26,209 nucleotides of DNA, taken from positions 1 through 26,209 of IMG/VR virus record IMGVR_UViG_3300032333_000126; one strand, 5' to 3'. The DNA comes from a virus. The notes under the pieces were generated by a model. The model worked only from the letters and a program-made list of their open reading frames with translations, made no database searches and was not told the origin of the DNA. Position 1 is the stretch's first letter. Each line of letters starts with the position of its first letter. A program made the translations under genes and the position numbers. Below are positions 4,637 through 13,190 of this stretch, one piece after another.

Positions 4637-5047
4637 ATGCCTCAAGAGCGCGATTACCCGTTATTTATGACGCCTACTGGTGCGCCAGCTAATAGCCACT
4701 TACCGACGCAAGCTGCAGTTGATAAGTGGCATTCTGCTGGATTAAAGTATCCTCAACCAGAACCGGGCGAAAGTCAGTACTTCTACGTACAGAGATTAGC
4801 TCGTGAATTAAGGGCTGCTAAAGCACAAAACCCTGATACGTTTAAAAGTCGTTTGGCTCCACAACCTACAAAGTCTAAGATTACTGCTAAGCCACAAGCA
4901 ACCCCAAAAGCAAAGTCTGCTGGCTTTACAGTGCCCCATAAAGAAGCGGCTCGTACAGGACGATACAACGTTAAGTCATTAGCTAGTGGATCAATGGCTG
5001 TTTTACTTGGCATGAAACCACTAGCCGATCGAGGTCGTGGGCGGTAA
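4637..5047 (+). CDS. Hypothetical protein with hydrophobic-RGRGR C-terminal tag (copy 2)
   Basis: A 136-residue protein beginning MPQERDYPLFMTPTGAP, with a central helical segment QYFYVQRLARELRAAKAQN, then a flexible Pro/Lys/Ala linker. It ends MAVLLGMKPLADRGRGR, matching the last 17 residues of 3770-4141 at 12 positions. The two endings use different codons at many positions, so this is not a recent DNA duplication but a maintained peptide feature. The N-terminal MPQ is also shared with 3770 and 11503. No known family is recognised. It probably works with its neighbours in the virion or in assembly (inference). Confidence 0.66.
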   Translation: MPQERDYPLFMTPTGAPANSHLPTQAAVDKWHSAGLKYPQPEPGESQYFYVQRLARELRAAKAQNPDTFKSRLAPQPTKSKITAKPQATPKAKSAGFTVPHKEAARTGRYNVKSLASGSMAVLLGMKPLADRGRGR

Positions 5048-5051
5048 TTAA

Positions 5052-6317
5052 ATGCAAGATGAGCAAACAGGGAATTGGCTTGATTTTTATCTTAAGATGC
5101 GAGCAGGATTAAATACGTCTGATCGCCGCAAGCTTGATAAAGAGTTTTTTGGATCAAACAGCCAAAAGCCACGTGTCACCAATACGTTGCAGACATTGCA
5201 ATTCAACAACAAACTATTAGGTCAATATAATAAACCGCTTTATGAGCTAATAGGTGATCCCAACACATATAGGAGTACATTGTATCCAAATGATGACTTA
5301 CCGAGTTTAATGCCAGAGTTGTTTTATGCTGGTAGATCAACATCATCAGACATCGATATTGATCAACATAATCGCGCAAAATCACTTATTACTAATGATT
5401 TACCAAGATATGTACATCCTCGTGATCGAGAAAATATGGAAAACATTGCTAATCCGGAATATGTTGCACGATATCCAAGATTATCCGAACACTTAATACA
5501 ACGTTTAGCGAAAGATAAATTAAATTACGAGACTGACGACCCAGAAGACAAATTAAGAAAATCAGTAATGGATGATAATCCAGCCGTAAGGCAAACTGTG
5601 GCGGATCTTAATTTTGAAGAAAAGTGGAAGAGACTACCACAAGAAGTTCGTAACGTGCTAAGTATGCGAAATAACTTATATAACGAACTTACTCCGGAAA
5701 CAAAAGATCTTATAAATCCACCAAAACAACCAGCTCCACCATTTAAACCACAGCGAGTTGACTGGGAAGAATCACGAACAAAAAATCTTGAAACAACGCC
5801 TGAAGCACAAGCTGCACTAGTACAACGCATACAACAGTTACAAGGTGGACAATTACCTATTGATTTGCAAGCTGGTATGGTTGAGCCATCTGTGGCTGGT
5901 GATTTGTTACAAAGAAGTGCAGTAAATAATCAGAATATTGCTGTAGTAAAAGAACGTATGGCTGCACGTAAAGAGGCTGTACCTTGGCTTGGTAGATTAC
6001 TGGCCCCTGAGTCTTCTACAGGAATGATAATGGATCCACGGTTAAGCCTTCCGGGATTTACAGAAGATAACAGAATACGTCCTAGGTTAGGAAGAAAAGA
6101 TCCAGTAGTCCGACAGATAGAGGATCAAAACAAGATTGTAAAACGTGGAACAACTCCATCAAAGAAAGAAACTGCTGCGCAAAAGAAACGTGCACTAGTT
6201 GACTTGGCATTCCTAGAGGAGTCAATTAAGAGTAAGCGTGGTGGTAATGTTGGAACATGGTTAATGAGTTTGCTTGGCGCAAACGAGTTGGCCAAAGAAA
6301 GGTCAAAAGGTAGATAA
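5052..6317 (+). CDS. Hypothetical 421-residue protein with C-terminal tag (copy 3)
   Basis: A polar, mostly helical-looking protein. It begins MQDEQTGNWLDFYLKMRAG, has acidic and amide-rich stretches through the middle, a proline-rich segment near residues 222-237 (PPKQPAPPFKP) and a basic region near the end (KKETAAQKKRALVDLAF). It closes with LMSLLGANELAKERSKGR, nearly the same as the end of the 1392-residue protein (LMSLIGYNEIAKERGKGR). No enzyme motif, signal peptide or long membrane segment is visible. The gene starts four bases after the previous stop, and AAAGG in its last codons lies 15-20 bases upstream of the next gene. Likely a structural or ejection-type protein by context; function unknown. 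Confidence 0.66.
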   Translation: MQDEQTGNWLDFYLKMRAGLNTSDRRKLDKEFFGSNSQKPRVTNTLQTLQFNNKLLGQYNKPLYELIGDPNTYRSTLYPNDDLPSLMPELFYAGRSTSSDIDIDQHNRAKSLITNDLPRYVHPRDRENMENIANPEYVARYPRLSEHLIQRLAKDKLNYETDDPEDKLRKSVMDDNPAVRQTVADLNFEEKWKRLPQEVRNVLSMRNNLYNELTPETKDLINPPKQPAPPFKPQRVDWEESRTKNLETTPEAQAALVQRIQQLQGGQLPIDLQAGMVEPSVAGDLLQRSAVNNQNIAVVKERMAARKEAVPWLGRLLAPESSTGMIMDPRLSLPGFTEDNRIRPRLGRKDPVVRQIEDQNKIVKRGTTPSKKETAAQKKRALVDLAFLEESIKSKRGGNVGTWLMSLLGANELAKERSKGR

Positions 6318-6319
6318 CT

Positions 6320-7321
6320 ATGGCTGGTGAAATTGATAAACAAAAAATGACTAACGCTAAACGCGCAAATACTCGTGAAGTAAATGCTGGTAAGCGACAA
6401 GCTACACCACCTTCTAAACAAGAACCGGGAAAACGTTATGTTCCTAAAGGTATTTTAACGGACCCAACTACTGGCAGAGGTGATCACAGGATCAACAATA
6501 TTACCGGAGAGATAATTAAAGAAGATGTAATGCGACGACGTGCCGAAACAAGTCGTCGAGATGCAGCCACTGGAGTTGGTCATAGAATCATTTCGCCGTC
6601 TGATCTAGCACGTGAAAGTATGGGCAGGTTACCAGCTGCGCAACAACAAATGGGGCGACGTGCTGCTGGCTATACCAAAGGACAAGACGTTAAAGCTGCT
6701 AAGCCACAACTAGATAAAAATAAACCATACAGTCGTACCGCCAGTGGAGAGGTTGTAGGTAAAGATGGAAAGATTAGCACGCCAGCTGGAAATGCTACTC
6801 GAAAGGCAGCGGGTGATCAAGGGTCGCGAGGAAGAGCTGCTGTACGACGTATACAGCAAGCTGGTGCTAGACCAACAGATGCATTTGCTGCAGAATTAGC
6901 AAATCGTCGAAAATCTGCTAATAATCAGGTCGAACTAGCAAATAGTCGTGCTGTCAGTGCGCGACTTGCAGCACAAGCAAAGTATGGTCGAGATGCTATG
7001 CAATCAAGGCGAGATGCCAATGCATCCACAGCCGCAGCTGCAGCTAAACGCCCATCACAGAGCGCATTGGCTGTAGCAAGGGCAAAGTCTGCAGTAAACA
7101 ACGCTGCTGGAGCAGTGAAGTCTGGTGCTCGCGGAAAAGTTATTCCATTTGGAGTAGGCACTATTATTGGTGCAGGAGCAATGAATGAGCGTCGCAAGCG
7201 AGACGTAAACAGTGCTGGTATGCGAGGATTTAATGCTGGTAAAGTAGCAGGAAGACAAACAACTAGTACTGGCTCAAAAGCTCCAATTGTACGTCCAAAG
7301 GGTCAATCACGAGGTAAGTAA
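6320..7321 (+). CDS. Highly basic Ala/Arg/Lys-rich protein, histone-like in composition
   Basis: A 333-residue protein with many Lys, Arg and Ala and few hydrophobic residues. Examples are NAKRANTREVNAGKRQ near the start, MGRRAAGYTKGQDVKAAKPQ, and a long Ala/Arg helix region around residues 185-265 ending in AAAAAKRPSQSALAVARAKS. Near residue 275 a hydrophobic Gly patch (VIPFGVGTIIGAGA) runs into MNERRKR, sharing 17 identical bases with 4144-4629. It ends in RGK, a short version of the basic endings nearby. Such composition suits nucleic-acid binding, for example an internal head protein bound to packaged DNA, but no fold is recognised. Start and stop abut both neighbours within 3 bases. Confidence 0.65.
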   Translation: MAGEIDKQKMTNAKRANTREVNAGKRQATPPSKQEPGKRYVPKGILTDPTTGRGDHRINNITGEIIKEDVMRRRAETSRRDAATGVGHRIISPSDLARESMGRLPAAQQQMGRRAAGYTKGQDVKAAKPQLDKNKPYSRTASGEVVGKDGKISTPAGNATRKAAGDQGSRGRAAVRRIQQAGARPTDAFAAELANRRKSANNQVELANSRAVSARLAAQAKYGRDAMQSRRDANASTAAAAAKRPSQSALAVARAKSAVNNAAGAVKSGARGKVIPFGVGTIIGAGAMNERRKRDVNSAGMRGFNAGKVAGRQTTSTGSKAPIVRPKGQSRGK

Positions 7322-7324
7322 ACC

Positions 7325-10300
7325 ATGGCATCTGCGTTAATGAATATGATGGTTGATGAAGAGAAAAAGACGGGTAACGCAGGACAACCTGCAACTCCGG
7401 GTGCTCCACAAGCATCTGGTCAACCAAGTACACCGCAGATGCCACCACCTACACCTAATGTTGGAACACCAGCTCAAGTAGAGAATGGTGGAGTTGGAGC
7501 ACAACCTCAATCACAGGCTCCTGCTGGACCAGATCCACTAAGTTTATTAGCTCTTGGACAGGGTCCTATTGCTCCTTCCCGCGCACCACAGGCGCGTCGT
7601 GGAGTACAACGACGTGGTGCTGCTCCAACACCAGCACCAACGCCAGCTCCAGCTCCAGCTCCAGCTCCAGTTGAGCAGACACCAACGTATGTTGATCCGT
7701 CAATTGAAGAAGGATTTGTTCGTGATGATCCAACGCGTAAGCCAGTACGTGGACAAGCTACACCCGGTTTAAATACTCCTGTTATTGGTGCGGATGCAGC
7801 GTATAACGCTCAGACACAACAGATTGAACAGCAATTTAATACTGGGGCAATTACATCGCAAGAGCGTGATCGACAGTTAGGTGCATTACAGCAAAATAAG
7901 GATGCCGCATCTGGTTTACCAAGTGCAAATAAAGTTATATCGACGGGTCTTCCCGGAGACACATTATCTGACACCGACAGGCTTTATTTGGCATTTGACC
8001 CTATTGCAAATGCGTATGACCCAGAGCGTCAATCTGATGCTCAGATGGGTTTTAATATCGACATTAGTGACCGCATCTTAAAGCAAGTGCAATCGCCCAC
8101 TGCGTCAATTAACCCGGCAATGGCGATCAGGAATGTATATAAAGAATACTCGCGAAAAATTGCTGCACTAGAGGCACAGAAGGCAGCCATCCTGCGCGGT
8201 GATACATCAGAAATATTAAAGGTAATGCCAGACATTGCACCAGACGGATTTATGGCGCAAATGTTACAAGAATTTCCGGGTGCCAATATCCATCAAACAA
8301 TGGCTAGGGCACAGAACGAAACTGGGTGGCAAGCAGATTCAGAACGAGTTAATCAGTACGCTACGGATGCAGTTGCCAGCATTGATCAACAGATAGCTGA
8401 AATACAAGATAGTGATGGATATCGTGCTTTATCAAATGTAAACGACATGATGGGCACAGTAACAGGTGCGCGTGGACAGCAATTAGCAAAATCACTTATT
8501 GGTTATTCGTTATATCTGCAAAATCCAGATTCCCAGCAAGGACGAGAAGCTCGCAATTATGCGCTCGCTGCACGTATGGCAGGAGCAAAGGGTGTTCCAT
8601 TTACAGAAAGTGCGGTTCGTTTTGAGGACATGGTCTCAAAAGTACCGGGACTTGAACGTATATTTACCCGTGGAGACATCAAAGGCATCTTCACTGATAT
8701 CCAGCGCACAGCTAGGCAGGAAACATATGTTGAGCAATTAATCGGTGCTTCTGGGTCTAGTATGTTGCGCCAAGGTAGCACTGGCCAGAAGTTAAGCCCT
8801 GCCCGTAAAGGTGAACAAGGTCTTATTTCTGCATTCCTTGACCCAGTTATTAATCCAGTTGATGGTGCACCAAGACCATTATGGGCATCCGGCCTTGTCC
8901 GTAATATATCTAGAATTGTTCCTATTATTGACCCAAATTTTGAACAAATAATGAACGCAGCTGATGGCAGAGCAAAACAAGTAATGCTTACCAATGCTGC
9001 TGCAGGATATCAAGTTAAATCAAATTTGGAGCAGTTGTTTAAATTTGACTACTCTGATAATCCAGATCAGTTTGCAATTGACTCGGTAAATGTCACAGAA
9101 GCATTAAAAGCAGGTGATCCAATTGCTGCAGCAAAAACACTTGCACCATACTCAAGTACTGATCAATTAATGCAGTTGTTCGGTGAAGACGTTGTTACGC
9201 AAAACAACATTGTTGGTGCAAAACCATCCTCATTATTGCCTTACGATTTGACAAAGGCTACTGGGTTTGCTGGTGCTAGAAAAGCGCGATTAGAAGCTTA
9301 TCGCGCCCGTATGGAAGGTCAAGCACGTGGTCAACAACGTATACAAGGAACCAACTTTAAAATTACATCTGGTAAATCTGTAATAGCAGCACTTGGTGCA
9401 GCGTATGGAGTGCCAGCTCCACTGCTAGGATTTAATGCAAATAACGACGATATACGAAATGCATACAGCACATTTTCAGGTGGATTAAACGAAGAATCAG
9501 CTACTCAACAAAGAGGGATGATTGCTTCCGATCTTGAGTCTATGTTGCGTCCAGCGATGAATGACAAAGGTGAATATATAACGGATCAAGTTTGGAGTGA
9601 TAGTGTAGAAGCAATTGACGCAGCCGTATGGCAACTTGAAAATAATATTCAAACAGGAGTTGTTGCATCTGATCGCATCGAAAGTGCCAAGTTTTTATTA
9701 GGTGAGTTAAAGACAGCCCGTGACAATGTACGCGCAGATCTAGAAACTGGAATTGAAATTGGTGGTGAGCGAGGATACTTGTTTGGCCAGACTGGCGGTA
9801 AGGTCGATTACAGTAAGCCTATTAGAGCTGCATCGGGAACAGGACGAACTGCACAAGCTGTTGATATGTTACAAGCATGGGTAAGTAATACACCCGGCGT
9901 TGATGTCAATCGATATTTTAAGACAAACGCTACTACAGGAGGGCGTGGTTCAGCATCACGTGTCGTTGGATATGCCGTCACAGAAGATGGAACACCAATT
10001 ACGACTAAGCCAGTACGTGCAACTAGTGCATCTGACGTTGTGCGTGTTCCTGTTTACAGGCGAGTTGGCAGCGATTACGAACCAGTATTAAATGCTGCTG
10101 GCCAACAGGCGTATCAGATACAGCCACAGGATCTTACAGTTGAAATATCATCTAAGATATTAGGTAGTTCTAATAAGGATCAAACAACTGTTGGTGTTGA
10201 CAAAAATTATGTGCGAATGCAAATCAATGATTTGAAATCACACATCGAGAAAATTATTTACGGCACTGATACGGAAGCACAGCGAGAATTTAGTCGCATC

Positions 10301-11503
10301 TCTGGATTAGATGTTTATGACACCATGCGTGTCAATGGACAAATGGCGGATGTTCTCCGAGGGGGGAAAATAAATACAGCTGAGTTTACATCTTACTTGC
10401 AAAATTTAAACAAATATCAAGGACAACAGCTCATTGGGTTCTTAAATACATATGGCGAGAATCTAGCGTTGGCCCCAGATGCAAGAGTTAGATGGGCAAT
10501 GAATGCATCTAGCACACGGGGCAAAGCGACAGATATTGCTGATCGCGTAGCAGATACTATCGAACGAGAAGCTAAGGGTGAGCGTCGCTCTTACGGAAAA
10601 TGGCAACTAAGCACTGGATGGCAGAGTTTAACGGCAACTGCAAAAAAGGTTGTCTACGATTTAGACATGAATATGTCATATGATGCAGAAGGTGGTCCTG
10701 ATGCACGTGCTGCTCAAGTAGAACGTATTGTAAAGGCTGTTCTCGAATCACATCCATATGCACGAGATGGGCAAGATGGAGCATCTATGATGATGCGCGA
10801 ACAGTTGAGGCAGTATGCAGGTGCGTTGTATGACGATGATGCAGAAGCAAGAATCAGGGTTCACAAAGATACACAATCTTTAATTGATCAACAGGCTAAC
10901 CAAGAGGCAGAGTCATATGCTGACGAGGATGTTGCCACAGCAATCCGCAGTAAGAGGATTAATACTGTTAAGCCTCAAGCTGCGCCAAATGTTAGTAATG
11001 AGGAAAAACTACGTATAGCGTCTGAAGCATTCCAAGCGAAAAGCGCACAGAATAGACGGCAGCAGATGAGAGCCGTAACACTATTCTTTCCTAAACTGGG
11101 ATGGATTACTGCACAGGGCAATCAAGATATGCTCGATGTCTGGAAGGACATTGATTTATCTAAGGTGCCTTCACAACAGGCAATTGAAACTCTTGAAGCT
11201 ACGTCAAAGTCGTATAAGCCTGCACGCAGAGAAGAAATTAAGCAGGCGATGGAGAAGTCAAATAAAACGGGAGCCGTAAGAATAGTTAAAAGTGGAGAAA
11301 AAGTTAACTTGCGACGCCCTCCTGTTACTCCACCACCAGCTCCTGAACCTGTCAAAACTAGAGTAACCACACAATTACCTCGCACAGGAGTTCAGATGCC
11401 AAAGGTTAACACTCTTGGCAAGGGTGTTAAAAATGCTGGTCTTGGATTGATGAGTCTGATTGGTTATAACGAAATTGCAAAAGAACGAGGAAAGGGACGA
11501 TAA
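7325..11503 (+). CDS. Giant 1392-residue putative internal virion / ejection protein (tag copy 4)
   Basis: The largest gene in the window. Residues 15-140 are low-complexity Pro/Ala/Gln sequence, including an Ala-Pro repeat run. From about 150 the sequence becomes a long, mostly helical, soluble region with evenly spread charged and amide residues. No polymerase, lysozyme, transglycosylase or protease motif is apparent. The C-terminus returns to Pro-rich sequence (PPVTPPPAPEPVK) and ends LMSLIGYNEIAKERGKGR, the tag shared with 5052-6317. Size, position in the late operon and lack of a tape-measure gene elsewhere suggest a large protein ejected with DNA, as in other short-tailed phages (inference). 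GAGGAAAGGG in its last codons is the ribosome site for 11503. Confidence 0.7.
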   Translation: MASALMNMMVDEEKKTGNAGQPATPGAPQASGQPSTPQMPPPTPNVGTPAQVENGGVGAQPQSQAPAGPDPLSLLALGQGPIAPSRAPQARRGVQRRGAAPTPAPTPAPAPAPAPVEQTPTYVDPSIEEGFVRDDPTRKPVRGQATPGLNTPVIGADAAYNAQTQQIEQQFNTGAITSQERDRQLGALQQNKDAASGLPSANKVISTGLPGDTLSDTDRLYLAFDPIANAYDPERQSDAQMGFNIDISDRILKQVQSPTASINPAMAIRNVYKEYSRKIAALEAQKAAILRGDTSEILKVMPDIAPDGFMAQMLQEFPGANIHQTMARAQNETGWQADSERVNQYATDAVASIDQQIAEIQDSDGYRALSNVNDMMGTVTGARGQQLAKSLIGYSLYLQNPDSQQGREARNYALAARMAGAKGVPFTESAVRFEDMVSKVPGLERIFTRGDIKGIFTDIQRTARQETYVEQLIGASGSSMLRQGSTGQKLSPARKGEQGLISAFLDPVINPVDGAPRPLWASGLVRNISRIVPIIDPNFEQIMNAADGRAKQVMLTNAAAGYQVKSNLEQLFKFDYSDNPDQFAIDSVNVTEALKAGDPIAAAKTLAPYSSTDQLMQLFGEDVVTQNNIVGAKPSSLLPYDLTKATGFAGARKARLEAYRARMEGQARGQQRIQGTNFKITSGKSVIAALGAAYGVPAPLLGFNANNDDIRNAYSTFSGGLNEESATQQRGMIASDLESMLRPAMNDKGEYITDQVWSDSVEAIDAAVWQLENNIQTGVVASDRIESAKFLLGELKTARDNVRADLETGIEIGGERGYLFGQTGGKVDYSKPIRAASGTGRTAQAVDMLQAWVSNTPGVDVNRYFKTNATTGGRGSASRVVGYAVTEDGTPITTKPVRATSASDVVRVPVYRRVGSDYEPVLNAAGQQAYQIQPQDLTVEISSKILGSSNKDQTTVGVDKNYVRMQINDLKSHIEKIIYGTDTEAQREFSRISGLDVYDTMRVNGQMADVLRGGKINTAEFTSYLQNLNKYQGQQLIGFLNTYGENLALAPDARVRWAMNASSTRGKATDIADRVADTIEREAKGERRSYGKWQLSTGWQSLTATAKKVVYDLDMNMSYDAEGGPDARAAQVERIVKAVLESHPYARDGQDGASMMMREQLRQYAGALYDDDAEARIRVHKDTQSLIDQQANQEAESYADEDVATAIRSKRINTVKPQAAPNVSNEEKLRIASEAFQAKSAQNRRQQMRAVTLFFPKLGWITAQGNQDMLDVWKDIDLSKVPSQQAIETLEATSKSYKPARREEIKQAMEKSNKTGAVRIVKSGEKVNLRRPPVTPPPAPEPVKTRVTTQLPRTGVQMPKVNTLGKGVKNAGLGLMSLIGYNEIAKERGKGR
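7645..7668 (+). repeat. Four tandem copies of AGCTCC coding for an Ala-Pro run
   Basis: AGCTCC is repeated four times without change (7645-7668), flanked by degenerate Ala-Pro/Thr-Pro codons from about 7621. It encodes a stiff Ala-Pro linker in the N-terminal part of the 1392-residue protein. Perfect 6-bp repeats could vary in number between strains. Confidence 0.85.
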
Positions 11504-12459
11504 TGCCACAAGATTACATAAACAATGTATTTGGTACATATCAAGAACCAAAGCGAACTACTCGTCCTCCGATTCAGGCACTAGGTGCGCATATACCACC
11601 TAGTATGACAGGCGCTAATCCATTTTTTGCTGTGCCAGTAATGTCTGCTGCGCAAGGTCAACTTGCTAAAGGTGGAAAGGTTAGCAGGGGGGCTGGACGT
11701 GTACTAGGCGAAGGCCAGATGTACTATGATTCTGCAGTTCAGTTATTGCGATTACTTGATTCTGATATTCCAGAGTCAGAACGCGCAAACGCATTAGCTA
11801 TGATTGGAACTCCATTAGGTGTCAATATGGCTAAAGACCTAGCAATGGCAAGAGCATCGAAGGGAAAGCCACAGACAGCTGCTGCACTTAACACTGCTAC
11901 TGACTTTGGTAACATCCCCGTAGGATCTGAATTATCTAAGTTATTAACTATGCCATTAGGGAAAGACAATCCCAGCATAGCTCAAGTAATTCATCAACTC
12001 GGTCAAGTCATACCGGGCATGCCAACTCATCAAAACTTAATTGAATTAGCTGCAAAGCATAATGTAGCAAGGCAACCATGGGTAAAAAAATTAAAAACTG
12101 GATTAGAGTACTCAACTGAAAACGTAGGTGATGTGTTAGATGAAGACGAAATGATGCTACAGTTAGCGCGGTTATCTGACAATAAAAATGCGCCAGTGTC
12201 AAACGCGCTTGGTAAATACGCACCGTCAAATAACAGTAAAACAGCAAAAACTAATGCTCAATTTTTAAATGACATTGGTAAATTAATGAAATTAAAATAC
12301 AACATTGTAAATGCCGTAGGTCCAAAACTGGAACAATTTGCAACAAATCCTTCCGGAACTATAGCTTCTGCTACTAAACCAACTGGAAAGCCTATACGAC
12401 CAACGCCAATAGGCATGGGTAAACTTCCAACAGCGTCAGAATTGAGAATGCAAAGATAG
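11503..12459 (+). CDS. Hypothetical 318-residue structural-block protein
   Basis: It begins MPQDYINNVFGTYQEPKR, the MPQ start seen in two other proteins of this block. The ATG overlaps the final A of the previous stop codon. Residues 75-130 are helical (YDSAVQLLRLLDSDIPESER; ANALAMIG), the middle has LTMPLGKDNPSIAQVIHQLG, and residues 200-230 include an acidic DVLDEDEMMLQLARL. The C-terminal 50 residues are Pro/Thr/Lys rich and end ELRMQR, so it lacks the RGRGR tag. No known domain is recognised. Position between the giant protein and the small terminase gene, with translational coupling on both sides (TAATG and TAGTG), implies production with virion proteins. Confidence 0.68.
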   Translation: MPQDYINNVFGTYQEPKRTTRPPIQALGAHIPPSMTGANPFFAVPVMSAAQGQLAKGGKVSRGAGRVLGEGQMYYDSAVQLLRLLDSDIPESERANALAMIGTPLGVNMAKDLAMARASKGKPQTAAALNTATDFGNIPVGSELSKLLTMPLGKDNPSIAQVIHQLGQVIPGMPTHQNLIELAAKHNVARQPWVKKLKTGLEYSTENVGDVLDEDEMMLQLARLSDNKNAPVSNALGKYAPSNNSKTAKTNAQFLNDIGKLMKLKYNIVNAVGPKLEQFATNPSGTIASATKPTGKPIRPTPIGMGKLPTASELRMQR

Positions 12460-13190
12460 TGGAAACAGAAGACCGCGTCAAACTGCTTGGTAAAGCTAAA
12501 GTAAAACTTTGTTCGTCAAAGAATATGCATGGTGAGTTATGCAACAACATAGCTGTGAAAGGAAGAGATTACTGTAAATACCATGGCGGTAAGGCATTAG
12601 CTGGACCAGATAATCCTGCGTTTAAAACTGGATTATGGTCAAAGCAACGTCGTAGATTTTCTAGTGTTGCTCCAAAGTTATTGTCACGTATAGATGAATT
12701 GCGGGAAGACCCTGACTTATTCAGTCTTAAGGACGACGCAGCATATTTAACTGCATTGATGGATGTTCGCGCTGAAGCTGCAAGTAATGGAATTTCACTA
12801 GAGCATTATGAATCTATAAGAGATCAAATGAGCGTGTGTAACGCGACATTGAACACAGATGAGTTTAAGCCAGCGTTTAAAGAATTAGGACGCATGATCA
12901 ATGAAGGTATTGATGTGTATCGTGCAAGCCAAGATGTTGTTCAGTTAATTGAAAAACGTACTGACATCGTGGAGGCAGAAGCACGTATGATGCACACGAA
13001 AGCCTACACATTGGAAGTCGATCAGGCATATAGTTTTGCAATGCAAATCCTAAAGATTGTCAAGGGTGCTGTTCGAGATGCAAATGAATTAACTGCTATC
13101 AAATCTGGTTTTGCCAAACTACTCAAGCAGTATCAAGAAGAAGATATACAGGACGCGGAAATAATAGATGAAGACAGTAGCGAGCAGTAG
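12459..13190 (+). CDS. Putative terminase small subunit with zinc finger (HGG type)
   Basis: This 243-residue protein has an N-terminal zinc-binding pattern: C18, C28, then DYCKYHGG (C39, H42). It is followed by GPDNPAFKTGLW, a block common in phage proteins encoded directly before the large terminase. The rest is helical (RIDELREDPDLFSLKDDAAYL; MQILKIVKGAVRDANELT) and ends in an acidic DAEIIDEDSSEQ. Small subunits bind phage DNA ends and regulate the large subunit's ATPase during packaging. GTG at 12459 is the start, overlapping the previous TAG by one base. It overlaps TerL by 23 bases. The role rests on position plus the Cys-His HGG block; a helix-turn-helix is not obvious. Confidence 0.7.
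   Translation: METEDRVKLLGKAKVKLCSSKNMHGELCNNIAVKGRDYCKYHGGKALAGPDNPAFKTGLWSKQRRRFSSVAPKLLSRIDELREDPDLFSLKDDAAYLTALMDVRAEAASNGISLEHYESIRDQMSVCNATLNTDEFKPAFKELGRMINEGIDVYRASQDVVQLIEKRTDIVEAEARMMHTKAYTLEVDQAYSFAMQILKIVKGAVRDANELTAIKSGFAKLLKQYQEEDIQDAEIIDEDSSEQ

Noticed and set aside
11362-11503. LPRTG followed by a hydrophobic patch and basic tail near the end of the giant protein, like a sortase signal
   Set aside because: The hydrophobic part is only about 10 residues and lies 13 residues after LPRTG. The other three tagged proteins lack LPxTG, and cell-wall anchoring makes little sense for a virion-block protein.
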